Shown here: in pieces, positions 1-6,491 of the stretch
Position numbering within the stretch: position 1 is the first letter of the stretch
How the letters are laid out: every line of letters starts with the position of its first letter
Assembly (NCBI GenBank): GCA_002360455.1
Contig: DEQQ01000016.1
Coordinates: forward strand, 1 to 9,679
Reading direction: 5' to 3'
Length of the DNA stretch: 9,679 bases
DNA from: Saprospiraceae bacterium UBA3362
GTDB lineage: Bacteria > Bacteroidota > Bacteroidia > Chitinophagales > Saprospiraceae
Notes under the pieces: model-generated
What the model was told of the DNA's origin: nothing
What the model saw: the letters and a program-made list of their open reading frames with translations, nothing else
The model's database searches: none
Made by a program: the position numbers and the translations under genes

Positions 1-76
1 CGGCAGCAAGACCAATAAACAGAGGCTGCCATTTCATATAGGCAGGAATTTGATGTTGAGTTTGTTTGTCTTGCAT
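1..76 (-). CDS. N-terminus of unidentified membrane-anchored or exported protein (partial)
   Basis: Only the first 25 codons are inside the window; the gene continues beyond the left edge. The reading begins MQDKQTQHQIPAYMKWQPLF and continues IGLAA, a polar stretch followed by the start of a hydrophobic segment, which fits a signal peptide or N-terminal membrane anchor. ATG is at 76, and an in-frame Met codon 14 is a possible alternative start. It lies 24 bp after the GAPDH stop on the same strand, so the two are probably co-transcribed. A 6-bp hairpin sits just upstream of the start. The short N-terminal tail plus hydrophobic anchor would be compatible with an S41 C-terminal processing protease, but too little sequence is visible to support that; the function is unknown. 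Confidence 0.6.
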   Translation of the reverse strand, partial: MQDKQTQHQIPAYMKWQPLFIGLAA

Positions 77-81
77 TGATT

Positions 82-96
82 TGTCTCGGCGAGACA
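82..96 (-). other. Short perfect hairpin between GAPDH stop and next start codon
   Basis: TGTCTC-GGC-GAGACA is a perfect inverted repeat with 6-bp arms and a 3-nt loop. In the minus-strand mRNA it begins four bases after the GAPDH stop codon and ends five bases before the next ATG. No T-run follows, so it does not look like an intrinsic terminator. It could limit ribosome access to the downstream start or protect the 3' end of the GAPDH message. Confidence 0.45.
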
Positions 97-100
97 GAGA

Positions 101-1564
101 TTAATAGTAGGTAAATCTTCTTACTTGAGCTACATATTTTGCCAATCGAACTACTTGACAAGTGTATCCGTATTCATTGTCATACCAAGCATAAATGGTT
201 ACTGTTTTCCCATCAGCACTCATGATCGTAGAAGGAGCATCGAATACAGAAGCTACAGTAGTGCCCACAGCATTGCTGGATACATATTCTGTAGATGATG
301 AATATTGTATTTGTTCTACCAATGGGCCATGAAGACAGGCGGTTCTCATTGTTTTTAAAACTTCTTCCAATGAAGATGCTTTAGCCAATGTGAGGTTCAA
401 AATTGCCAATGAGACATTGGGAACCGGAACACGAACAGCATTGCCTGTAAGTTTCCCTTTGAGCTCCGGTAATACCTTAGCAACTGCACTGGCAGCCCCT
501 GTACTGGTAATCACCATATTGATCGGTGCGCCTCGACCTCTTCTGGGTTTTTTATGAAAATTGTCCAACAAATTTTGATCACTGGTGTAGGCATGAACGG
601 TTTCAATATGCCCTTTTTCGATACCGTATTCCTGATTCATAACTTGGATGATAGGAACGATGGCATTGGTGGTACAAGATGCAGCACAAAAAATATTCTC
701 TTGACCGGGCTGAACAATATCCTGATTTACACCTACAACAATGTTGGGGATGTCTTTTCCCGGAGCAGTAAGAATAACTTGACTTATTCCGGGTCTAAGA
801 TGCGCGCTTAATTTTTCTTTGGTATCCCACATTCCTGTATTATCAATCAACAATGCATTTTGAATGCCATAGTGGGTATAATCTATTTGAGAAGGATCCG
901 ATGCAAAAATGATGTCTATCCTACTCCCATTTATAACAGCATAGGAACCATCTTCTGCAACCTCAACTGTTCCCGGAAATTCGCCATGAATTGAATCCGA
1001 TTCCAACAAAGCCAATCTCTTGATCACTTCTTCATAAGGAACTTTCATACTTGGCCTCACCACGATAGCTCTAAGTCTCAACTGCTCTCCGGCTCCCGTT
1101 GTAGATATTATCCTCCTGGCTACAAGTCTACCGATACGTCCAAATCCATACAAAACAACATCGCGATAAGAAGAATTGGCATGACTTTTATCCAATCCAG
1201 CTTTAAGCTTTTCATGGACAAATTCTTGAATGGTTTGATGATTGTGATTCTCTGTTTCCCATTGAGAAGCAAGAGTTCCTATGTCAATTCTAGAAGGAAC
1301 CAGATCTTCCAAATTTTTTATGGCCTTGGCAATATCAAGGGTAAGATCCAAAGCAATAGGTTTATCTATATAATTTTTGGCGACCAAATGGTAAGAAATG
1401 ATCTGACTCGGTCTTATATCCATAAGTTCTCTCCGATACAATATTAGTTCGATACTCTTGTCGAATCTTAAATCTCCTACAATTTTAGAAAGCTCAAGTG
1501 CCTTTTTTTCTTTGTCTCTCCAATCTACCAATGCTTGGTCTACAGGATTTTGATGATCAGCCAT
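101..1564 (-). CDS. gap: Glyceraldehyde-3-phosphate dehydrogenase, long form with N-terminal extension
   Basis: This is a cytoplasmic NAD(P)-dependent GAPDH of glycolysis/gluconeogenesis, converting glyceraldehyde 3-phosphate to 1,3-bisphosphoglycerate. With the start chosen here it has 487 residues, well above the roughly 335 of classical GAPDH. About 135 extra residues, rich in charged helix-forming amino acids, precede the Rossmann motif YGFGRIGRL (near 139-147). The catalytic motif CAASCTTN gives Cys297, and HAYTSDQ gives His324. The C-terminal WYDNEYGYTCQVV signature is present, so the enzyme looks active. Long GAPDHs of this kind are known in Bacteroidota and some proteobacteria. An in-frame ATG at 1618 exists, but it lies two bases from the -7 box and probably outside the transcript; MADHQNPVDQ from 1564 matches the family length. 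The residue after the second Rossmann strand is in VVRPS rather than the usual NDL, so the cofactor preference is uncertain. It is divergent from guaB. Confidence 0.93.
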   Translation of the reverse strand: MADHQNPVDQALVDWRDKEKKALELSKIVGDLRFDKSIELILYRRELMDIRPSQIISYHLVAKNYIDKPIALDLTLDIAKAIKNLEDLVPSRIDIGTLASQWETENHNHQTIQEFVHEKLKAGLDKSHANSSYRDVVLYGFGRIGRLVARRIISTTGAGEQLRLRAIVVRPSMKVPYEEVIKRLALLESDSIHGEFPGTVEVAEDGSYAVINGSRIDIIFASDPSQIDYTHYGIQNALLIDNTGMWDTKEKLSAHLRPGISQVILTAPGKDIPNIVVGVNQDIVQPGQENIFCAASCTTNAIVPIIQVMNQEYGIEKGHIETVHAYTSDQNLLDNFHKKPRRGRGAPINMVITSTGAASAVAKVLPELKGKLTGNAVRVPVPNVSLAILNLTLAKASSLEEVLKTMRTACLHGPLVEQIQYSSSTEYVSSNAVGTTVASVFDAPSTIMSADGKTVTIYAWYDNEYGYTCQVVRLAKYVAQVRRFTYY

Positions 1565-1619
1565 TTCAAAAATTTTCGCAAAATTGAGAAAAAAATTGAC
1601 AATCCCAAAGCTTATCATG

Positions 1620-1627
1620 CAAACTTA
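1620..1627 (-). promoter_or_regulatory. Bacteroidota-type -7 box for the GAPDH operon
   Basis: On the minus strand this reads TAAGTTTG, followed by CA, matching the Bacteroidota sigma-A -7 consensus TAnnTTTG. Transcription would start near 1613-1616, giving a leader of about 50 nt before the ATG at 1564. No clear TTG -33 element is seen 19-21 bp upstream, which lowers confidence. The ATG at 1618 would fall at or upstream of the transcript start. Confidence 0.5.
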
Positions 1628-1694
1628 TTTCGCATTAATCCAGGAAATTCCATCACCGCTTCCTCTTATTTGCTTATGTTTTAACCATTTTGAA

Positions 1695-1726
1695 TTTTGA
1701 AAATTCGAGCCCTGTCCCTATCTTTG
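1695..1726 (+). promoter_or_regulatory. guaB promoter (-33 TTTTG, -7 TATCTTTG)
   Basis: TTTTG at 1695-1699 and TATCTTTG at 1719-1726 are separated by 19 bp, matching the Bacteroidota consensus TTG-N19-21-TAnnTTTG. The expected start of transcription, four to six bases after the -7 box, is at about 1730-1732, on or next to the guaB ATG at 1730. The mRNA would then be leaderless or nearly so. Confidence 0.65.
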
Positions 1727-1729
1727 CAC

Positions 1730-3211
1730 ATGGAATCAAATTTTTTTATCAATCAATTCCCGCAACACGAAGCCCTCACTTTTGATGATGTTTTATTAGT
1801 TCCCGCTTATTCGGAAGTGCTTCCGAGAGAGACTGATATTTCTACAAAATTAACCTCAGATATCAAGCTACATGTTCCCATTGTATCCGCAGCGATGGAT
1901 ACCGTCACGGAGAAAGATCTGGCGATTTCTATGGCGCGTGAAGGCGGAATAGGAATCATCCATAAAAATATGAGCATAGAACACCAAGCAGCTCAAGTGA
2001 GATCTGTAAAACGCTCCGAAAGTGGTATGATCATCGATCCTGTAACGCTTTCTGCAGATGCTTTGGTCAAGGATGCACTGGTTCTTATGGCTCAACATCG
2101 CATTGGTGGCATTCCCGTAGTTGACGAAAACAACAAATTGGTGGGCATTTTAACCAATAGAGATTTGAGATTTGAAGCTCATCCAAGTCGACCTATCAAA
2201 GAAATTATGACCAACCAAAATTTGATCACCGCTCCTGTCGGAACAACCTTGGATAAGGCAAAACATATATTGCAGAGATACAAAATTGAAAAGCTGCCTG
2301 TGGTCAAAAAAAATGGGACTCTTGCCGGTTTGATCACCTACAAAGACATCATGAAAATTGAGAACTATCCGCATGCTTGCAAAGACCATTTAGGTCGATT
2401 GGTAGTAGGCGCTGCCGTTGGGATCGCATCAGACACCTTACAGCGCGTAGAAGCATTAGTCCAAGTTGACGTTGATGTAATCTGTATTGATACCGCTCAT
2501 GGTCATTCTAAGGGCGTTTTGGACATGATCAAATCCGTAAGAAAAAAGTTCCCTTCATTGCAAATTATAGCAGGCAATGTGGCTACAGGTGAAGGTGCAT
2601 TGGCACTCAAAAAAGCCGGCGTAAATGCCGTGAAAATTGGCGTCGGTCCCGGCTCCATTTGCACCACAAGAGTTGTAGCCGGTGTAGGCGTTCCGCAACT
2701 TACTGCCATTGCACTTGCCGCACAAGCTCTGAAAAAATCAGGAATTCCTGTGATTGCCGACGGAGGTATTCGCTATACGGGAGACATCCCAAAAGCAATA
2801 GCCTGCGGCGCCGACTGTGTGATGGGAGGTTCTCTGTTTGCCGGCACCGAAGAGGCTCCCGGAGAAACCATCATATTCGAAGGCAGAAAGTTCAAAGTCT
2901 ATCGAGGCATGGGATCCATTGGCTCAATGCAGTTAGGCTCCAAGGATAGATATTTTCAAGATGTAGAAGAGGATATCAAAAAACTTGTTCCGGAAGGCAT
3001 CGAGGGGCGAGTCCCATACAAAGGCAAAGTATCCGAAGTTATGATTCAGTATATAGGCGGACTGCGTGCAGGAATGGGCTATGTGGGAGCCAAATCAATA
3101 ACCGATCTTCAGAAAGCCCGACTCGTAAGGATCACAAATTCCGGAATCAACGAAAGCCATCCTCACAATATTACCATTACCAAAGAATCTCCTAACTACA
3201 GCAGAAGATAG
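1730..3211 (+). CDS. guaB: Inosine-5'-monophosphate dehydrogenase
   Basis: GuaB oxidises IMP to XMP with NAD+, the rate-limiting committed step of guanine nucleotide synthesis, as a cytoplasmic tetramer. The protein has 493 residues, normal for bacterial GuaB. The N-terminal barrel segment ALTFDDVLLVPAYSEVLP is followed by two CBS domains (about 102-217, with GGIPVVDENN and EKLPVVKKNG) and the second barrel part. The catalytic loop GPGSICTTR places the nucleophile at Cys311. The phosphate and IMP sites ADGGIRYTGD, the flap region YRGMGS and the C-terminal GINESHPH...PNYSR ending are all intact. The ATG at 1730 is preferred over an upstream in-frame TTG at 1697, because that TTG lies inside the -33 promoter element and the family's N-terminus aligns from MESNFF. 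It stands alone here, without guaA. Confidence 0.97.
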   Translation: MESNFFINQFPQHEALTFDDVLLVPAYSEVLPRETDISTKLTSDIKLHVPIVSAAMDTVTEKDLAISMAREGGIGIIHKNMSIEHQAAQVRSVKRSESGMIIDPVTLSADALVKDALVLMAQHRIGGIPVVDENNKLVGILTNRDLRFEAHPSRPIKEIMTNQNLITAPVGTTLDKAKHILQRYKIEKLPVVKKNGTLAGLITYKDIMKIENYPHACKDHLGRLVVGAAVGIASDTLQRVEALVQVDVDVICIDTAHGHSKGVLDMIKSVRKKFPSLQIIAGNVATGEGALALKKAGVNAVKIGVGPGSICTTRVVAGVGVPQLTAIALAAQALKKSGIPVIADGGIRYTGDIPKAIACGADCVMGGSLFAGTEEAPGETIIFEGRKFKVYRGMGSIGSMQLGSKDRYFQDVEEDIKKLVPEGIEGRVPYKGKVSEVMIQYIGGLRAGMGYVGAKSITDLQKARLVRITNSGINESHPHNITITKESPNYSRR

Positions 3212-3219
3212 AAAATGGA

Positions 3220-3313
3220 GGGCGTGCCCTTTCAGGTCGGAGTCCTACAGCCTCGCTGTTCGCTCGGTGCTTTGCACTGTCCCTTTGGGACAGCTTCCGG
3301 CCTCCTCACGCAC
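3220..3313 (+). repeat. Dispersed hairpin-rich element, copy 1
   Basis: This 94-bp GC-rich island begins GGGCGTGCCC nine bases after the guaB stop codon and ends CTCACGCAC. Internal hairpins are GTGC-TTT-GCAC (3267-3277) and TGTCCC-TTT-GGGACA (3278-3292). The outer arms GCGTG (3222-3226) and CACGC (3307-3311) are complementary and could close the element into a multi-branched RNA. A related copy lies inverted at 9120-9201, sharing the GGGC-TGCCC opening, the CAGGTCG/CGGGTCG segment, CGCTGTT and GGTGCTTTGCAC. GC-rich intergenic elements opening GGGCGTGCCC and closing CTCACGC are, to my knowledge, common in Bacteroidota genomes; no function is established that I can name. Confidence 0.65.
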
Positions 3314-3511
3314 ATTTCGATTCAAACTAAACAAGCTACAACTAATTAAAAACAGCCCTTTCTTTACCTTATTGTCGTGACATTAGCCGGTTTTGTACTA
3401 CCAAATCGCTCAAGGAAAATCCCCTAAAAATTATTAAATATAAATTTTAAAGATTTATTATTAACTGTTTTTCTGATTATAATAAATTATAAATAAAAAT
3501 ATGTATTATAT

Positions 3512-3527
3512 TACGATTTTAATCGTA
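3512..3527. promoter_or_regulatory. BlaI-type operator, distal dyad
   Basis: TACGATT-TT-AATCGTA is a perfect inverted repeat with 7-bp arms. It is the reverse complement of the proximal dyad core, and their centres are 30 bp apart, close to three helical turns. BlaI/MecI repressors bind TACA...TGTA-type dyads; the TAC...GTA framework is kept here. Confidence 0.75.
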
Positions 3528-3540
3528 GCCAAATATATTA

Positions 3541-3558
3541 CTACGATTAAAATCGTAG
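3541..3558. promoter_or_regulatory. BlaI-type operator, proximal dyad overlapping the promoter
   Basis: CTACGATT-AA-AATCGTAG is a perfect inverted repeat with 8-bp arms. It occupies the spacer immediately upstream of the -7 box at 3559, so bound repressor would block RNA polymerase. This predicts autorepression of the blaI-blaR pair. Confidence 0.8.
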
Positions 3559-3566
3559 TATGTTTG
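3559..3566 (+). promoter_or_regulatory. -7 box of the blaI-blaR promoter (TATGTTTG)
   Basis: TATGTTTG followed by CA matches TAnnTTTG and abuts the proximal operator. No good TTG is found 19-21 bp upstream, where the sequence is AATATATTA, so the promoter may be weak. Transcription would begin near 3571, leaving about 22 nt of leader before the ATG at 3593. Confidence 0.6.
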
Positions 3567-3592
3567 CATCATCAACAGAAATAGATACAAAA

Positions 3593-3979
3593 ATGAATAC
3601 AGAGACAAAAGTTATTCCTACAGATTCTGAACTAGAGATATTGAGCATTCTGTACAGGCATGGTCCACAGAATGTAAGATTCGTCAATGATGAAATCAAC
3701 AAAAGCCGTGAGGTAGGTTATACCTCTACACTAAAAACAATGCAAATAATGTTAGATAAACAAATGTTGCAGAGAGAAATCATAGACCGTGTGCATATTT
3801 ATTCCCCTGTACAAAAAGAAGAAATTACACAGCGCGCAGTCCTCACAGAAGTCATCGATAAAGCTTTTAGGGGCAATGCGGCGAGTCTTGTCATGAATTT
3901 ACTCGGAAACCAAGAAACCAGTAAAGAAGAATTGGCACAAATCAAATCACTAATCGAATCTTTAGAGAACAAAAAATAA
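3593..3979 (+). CDS. blaI: BlaI/MecI/CopY-family transcriptional repressor
   Basis: The protein has 128 residues, typical of the family. It is a dimeric winged-helix repressor expected to bind the two dyads just upstream and to be inactivated by cleavage when its M56 partner is triggered. The winged helix covers about 9-72: PTDSELEILSILYRHGP is the first helix region, GYTSTLKTMQIMLDK the recognition helix, and DRVHIYSPV the wing. The C-terminal dimerisation helices, about 77-125, include IDKAFRGNAASLVMNLL, the equivalent of the region cleaved in staphylococcal BlaI. An in-frame ATG at 3560 would add 11 residues but lies inside the -7 box, so the start at 3593 is chosen. The next gene, encoding the M56 sensor, follows after 23 bp, as in bla and mec regulatory pairs. 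The symbol denotes the family; a beta-lactam role is not implied. Confidence 0.92.
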   Translation: MNTETKVIPTDSELEILSILYRHGPQNVRFVNDEINKSREVGYTSTLKTMQIMLDKQMLQREIIDRVHIYSPVQKEEITQRAVLTEVIDKAFRGNAASLVMNLLGNQETSKEELAQIKSLIESLENKK

Positions 3980-4002
3980 TTTATTTTATTCCAAAAAAAA
4001 CA

Positions 4003-6234
4003 ATGGTTATGCAAGCTCTTAATCCACAAATTTTCAAACTGTATTACAGTCTTTCATGGACCTTTTTGCATTCCTTATGGCAAGCTGCTGTCATAGTACT
4101 CGCAGTAAGTTTGTTCTTGTCATTTCTAACCAAGACAACACCGGAGACCAAATACAAAATATGGCTGTACGCCTCTATCCTATTTCTATCCGTGAACTCT
4201 GTTACATTCATCAAGTTGTATTCTACTTTTGATCAAAAAATGGATTCAGTTTCTCTTAAAGTTGAAACCGTTCCTGATCCAATAAACAATATTGCACCCG
4301 TTGCAAATTTGCTGAATCAATCTGTTGCTTCAGAGCCTGTTCACAATACAGAAAACATCTCGCATCCATTGCTAGACTATTTCAACTCTTTCTCCCAATA
4401 CATCAACACGAATATTCATCTCATTATGCTGTTTTGGTTTATAGGAATGTTGGCGTTTTTAGTTCGTTTCTTAGGAGGTTTAAGCTTTGTTTATTACATC
4501 AAATCTAAATATCATATTCCCGTAGACCAATATTGGGAAGACCTGTTGATCTCTCTTCAAAAGAAATTAAAAATTACAAAAAAAATTGAAATAGTCGAAT
4601 CCGCTCTAGTTCATTCTGTGATGATCATTGGCCATCTAAAACCGATGATTCTTTTTCCGGTAGGCTGGATTAATAAGTTGGATCCTCAAGATGTAGAAGC
4701 CATTTTACTTCATGAATTAGCTCACGTATCAAGAAAAGATTTTTTAGTTAACCTTATCCAGTCTGTGATGGAATTAATCTATTACTTTAATCCTATGGTT
4801 TGGTTTCTTTCCTCCAAACTTAGAGAAGAGAGAGAACATTGCTGTGATGATTTAGCCATCGCTTGCGGAACCGACCCTCTGAAGTATGCAAGGTCGCTTA
4901 TGTTATTGCAACAGATGCAAGTACAGGAACAGGTATTGGCATTGGGATTTTTAGGCAATAAAAAATTTCATTTGCTTGAACGTGTTAAAAGAATGTTACA
5001 ACCCAAACAAGAATTTTACACACCAACAGAACGATGGATCAGCTTGTGTTCTGTTAGTCTGGTATTGATGGCATTAACATTTACTTCTTTAAACGCAAGT
5101 TTAAAACATAAGGCAGACATGAACCCCATAACCCTCAATGACTCGATTTACCCCTTGTCCAAAATTGATTCTTTTATTCTAAGAAAAAATGTCCCTGATG
5201 GTGTTTATACTTTTACCAATAATCAACTTACCAGCAGAATTGTAGTGAAAGAAAATAAAGTGTACGAGCTCAATTTTAATGGCGTATCGGTAAGTCCGGA
5301 AAATTTTTCAAAGTTTGAAGATTACTTCTATTCCGTACTGACTAAAAAGTACAACAATGCCGATCAGAGTTCAAATGAAATGAACTCAATTCATTCTACT
5401 CATGATCCGGCAAAACAGGAATTAGAGCTTAACATCCTAAATGGAACTTATGGCATGGGTCAATCCCATTCTTCAGAGAATCATAGCGATCATGCTCATT
5501 TCAATTCCAAATCCATTCACTATGTTGATGGGTATAAAATTATAACAGAAAATAATTCAGAGACCGGCGAGACCAGAGTGCGAAAATATAAAAATGATGA
5601 ACTTGTACAAGATGTTTTCAATGGTCCCGATCAAGTGTACGTCAGAGATTATAAAAACAAACAAATAATTAAGGAAACGACCAATAACCCCGGCGGATGG
5701 AGCTTAAACAATCATTCCGGATCATCCCTGAAAGTTGACTCAAAAGCACTTGAAGAACAATGTAAGGATCTGAATTCGGGTCTGCAAAAACTTGAAATTG
5801 AACTCTCCAATTTAAAATTGAACGACAAAGAATTGTTGATTGACATTGATGAAGAATTGCAAAGAGCCATGAACCAAATTACACAAGAGGTTAGACAATT
5901 TGATCATCTCGATATATCTAATAAAGATGTGGCTAAAATCAAAGAGAAATTATCTCAATTAAAAAAATCATATCACGAATTCAAGAAGAAATACAAGCTA
6001 AAGGAGAACGAAACCAAAGAAAAGTGGCATGACGCCCTTTACGAAAAAATGATTGAACTTGGCCATATTCAACATGGTGATCGTCTTAGCTTTCAATGGT
6101 CAAATGAAATTATGATGGTCAATGGAAAAAAATTGAATCAAAACGAGTATGATAAAGTAAAACAACTTTATGAGCATGAGAACAAAACTCAAATAGAGGG
6201 TCAATTCAACATCAGCGTGACCATTTCAAGATAA
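4003..6234 (+). CDS. BlaR1-type M56 membrane metalloprotease sensor with atypical ectodomain
   Basis: This 743-residue membrane protein is paired with the BlaI repressor. Predicted membrane segments are at about 18-41, 52-72, 138-166 and 344-367. The zinc protease domain lies between the third and fourth, with HELAH at 237-241 and the downstream motif REEREHCCDDLA (274-285) carrying the likely third ligand. The M56 core therefore looks intact and would face the cytoplasm, where it could cleave BlaI directly or indirectly. Residues 368-743 should lie outside the membrane. Unlike staphylococcal BlaR1, this region shows no recognisable penicillin-binding serine domain. It holds a His-rich stretch (489-506), a charged probable coiled coil (about 582-668) and an EIMMVNGKKLNQNEYDKV motif near the end. 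Start ATG is at 4003; codon 3 is an alternative. The stimulus is unknown. Confidence 0.88.
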   Translation: MVMQALNPQIFKLYYSLSWTFLHSLWQAAVIVLAVSLFLSFLTKTTPETKYKIWLYASILFLSVNSVTFIKLYSTFDQKMDSVSLKVETVPDPINNIAPVANLLNQSVASEPVHNTENISHPLLDYFNSFSQYINTNIHLIMLFWFIGMLAFLVRFLGGLSFVYYIKSKYHIPVDQYWEDLLISLQKKLKITKKIEIVESALVHSVMIIGHLKPMILFPVGWINKLDPQDVEAILLHELAHVSRKDFLVNLIQSVMELIYYFNPMVWFLSSKLREEREHCCDDLAIACGTDPLKYARSLMLLQQMQVQEQVLALGFLGNKKFHLLERVKRMLQPKQEFYTPTERWISLCSVSLVLMALTFTSLNASLKHKADMNPITLNDSIYPLSKIDSFILRKNVPDGVYTFTNNQLTSRIVVKENKVYELNFNGVSVSPENFSKFEDYFYSVLTKKYNNADQSSNEMNSIHSTHDPAKQELELNILNGTYGMGQSHSSENHSDHAHFNSKSIHYVDGYKIITENNSETGETRVRKYKNDELVQDVFNGPDQVYVRDYKNKQIIKETTNNPGGWSLNNHSGSSLKVDSKALEEQCKDLNSGLQKLEIELSNLKLNDKELLIDIDEELQRAMNQITQEVRQFDHLDISNKDVAKIKEKLSQLKKSYHEFKKKYKLKENETKEKWHDALYEKMIELGHIQHGDRLSFQWSNEIMMVNGKKLNQNEYDKVKQLYEHENKTQIEGQFNISVTISR

Positions 6235-6277
6235 AAAAATAATTAGTTAATAAATTAATTCATATTGTGGGTGATCA

Positions 6278-6313
6278 GGGCGTGATAACGATCTCGCCCA
6301 AAGATCTTTTTTT
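6278..6313 (+). terminator. Probable intrinsic terminator after the M56 sensor gene
   Basis: GGGCG-T-GAT-AACG-ATC-T-CGCCC (6278-6299) folds into an eight-pair stem with one T-T mismatch and an AACG loop. Seven bases later comes a run of seven T (6307-6313). The stem-to-T-run distance is longer than in textbook terminators, which limits confidence. It lies 44 bases after the stop codon at 6234 and would separate the blaI pair from the next gene. Confidence 0.5.
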
Positions 6314-6491
6314 ATCTAGTAAAGGATTATAATTTTATTAAAACCAATAGAATAATCCACATAGAGCCTCCTTTGTTTATGCACAATTAAATTCTCTGTC
6401 TTACTTTTTCCCCTGTAGCCTGTGTTCAGAAAATACAGAACCAATCTCCATTGATTATTAGATCCCATTTTCCATCTCAAATTTATCAAAG

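Larger units (their letters stand above)
3212..3592. other. Intergenic region between guaB and blaI
   Basis: From left to right it holds a GC-rich hairpin element (3220-3313), about 200 bp of AT-rich sequence (3314-3511) in which no gene, RNA or repeat is recognised, two BlaI-type operator dyads (3512-3527 and 3541-3558), a -7 box (3559-3566) and a leader of about 20 nt. No typical guaB terminator with a T-run is visible; the hairpin element may serve that role. Confidence 0.7.

Noticed and set aside
554..1447. Plus-strand open frames of 85 and 88 codons opposite the GAPDH gene
   Set aside because: They lie wholly antisense to a well-supported conserved enzyme, have no family resemblance and no promoter of their own.
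2659..2949. Plus-strand frame of 96 codons inside guaB, rich in Arg, Cys and His
   Set aside because: Its composition is that of a shifted reading of the conserved guaB sequence; the guaB frame is intact throughout.
5713..5970. SxxK tetrads (SSLK, SNLK, SQLK) in the sensor ectodomain as a possible penicillin-binding active site
   Set aside because: They lie in low-complexity or coiled-coil sequence, without the accompanying SxN and KTG motifs or hydrophobic strands of a transpeptidase fold.
6278..6299. A third, truncated copy of the hairpin element, since it also begins GGGCGTG
   Set aside because: It lacks the GGTGCTTTGCAC hairpin and the CTCA-GC close, and closes simply as GGGCG/CGCCC before a T-run, so a terminator explains it better.
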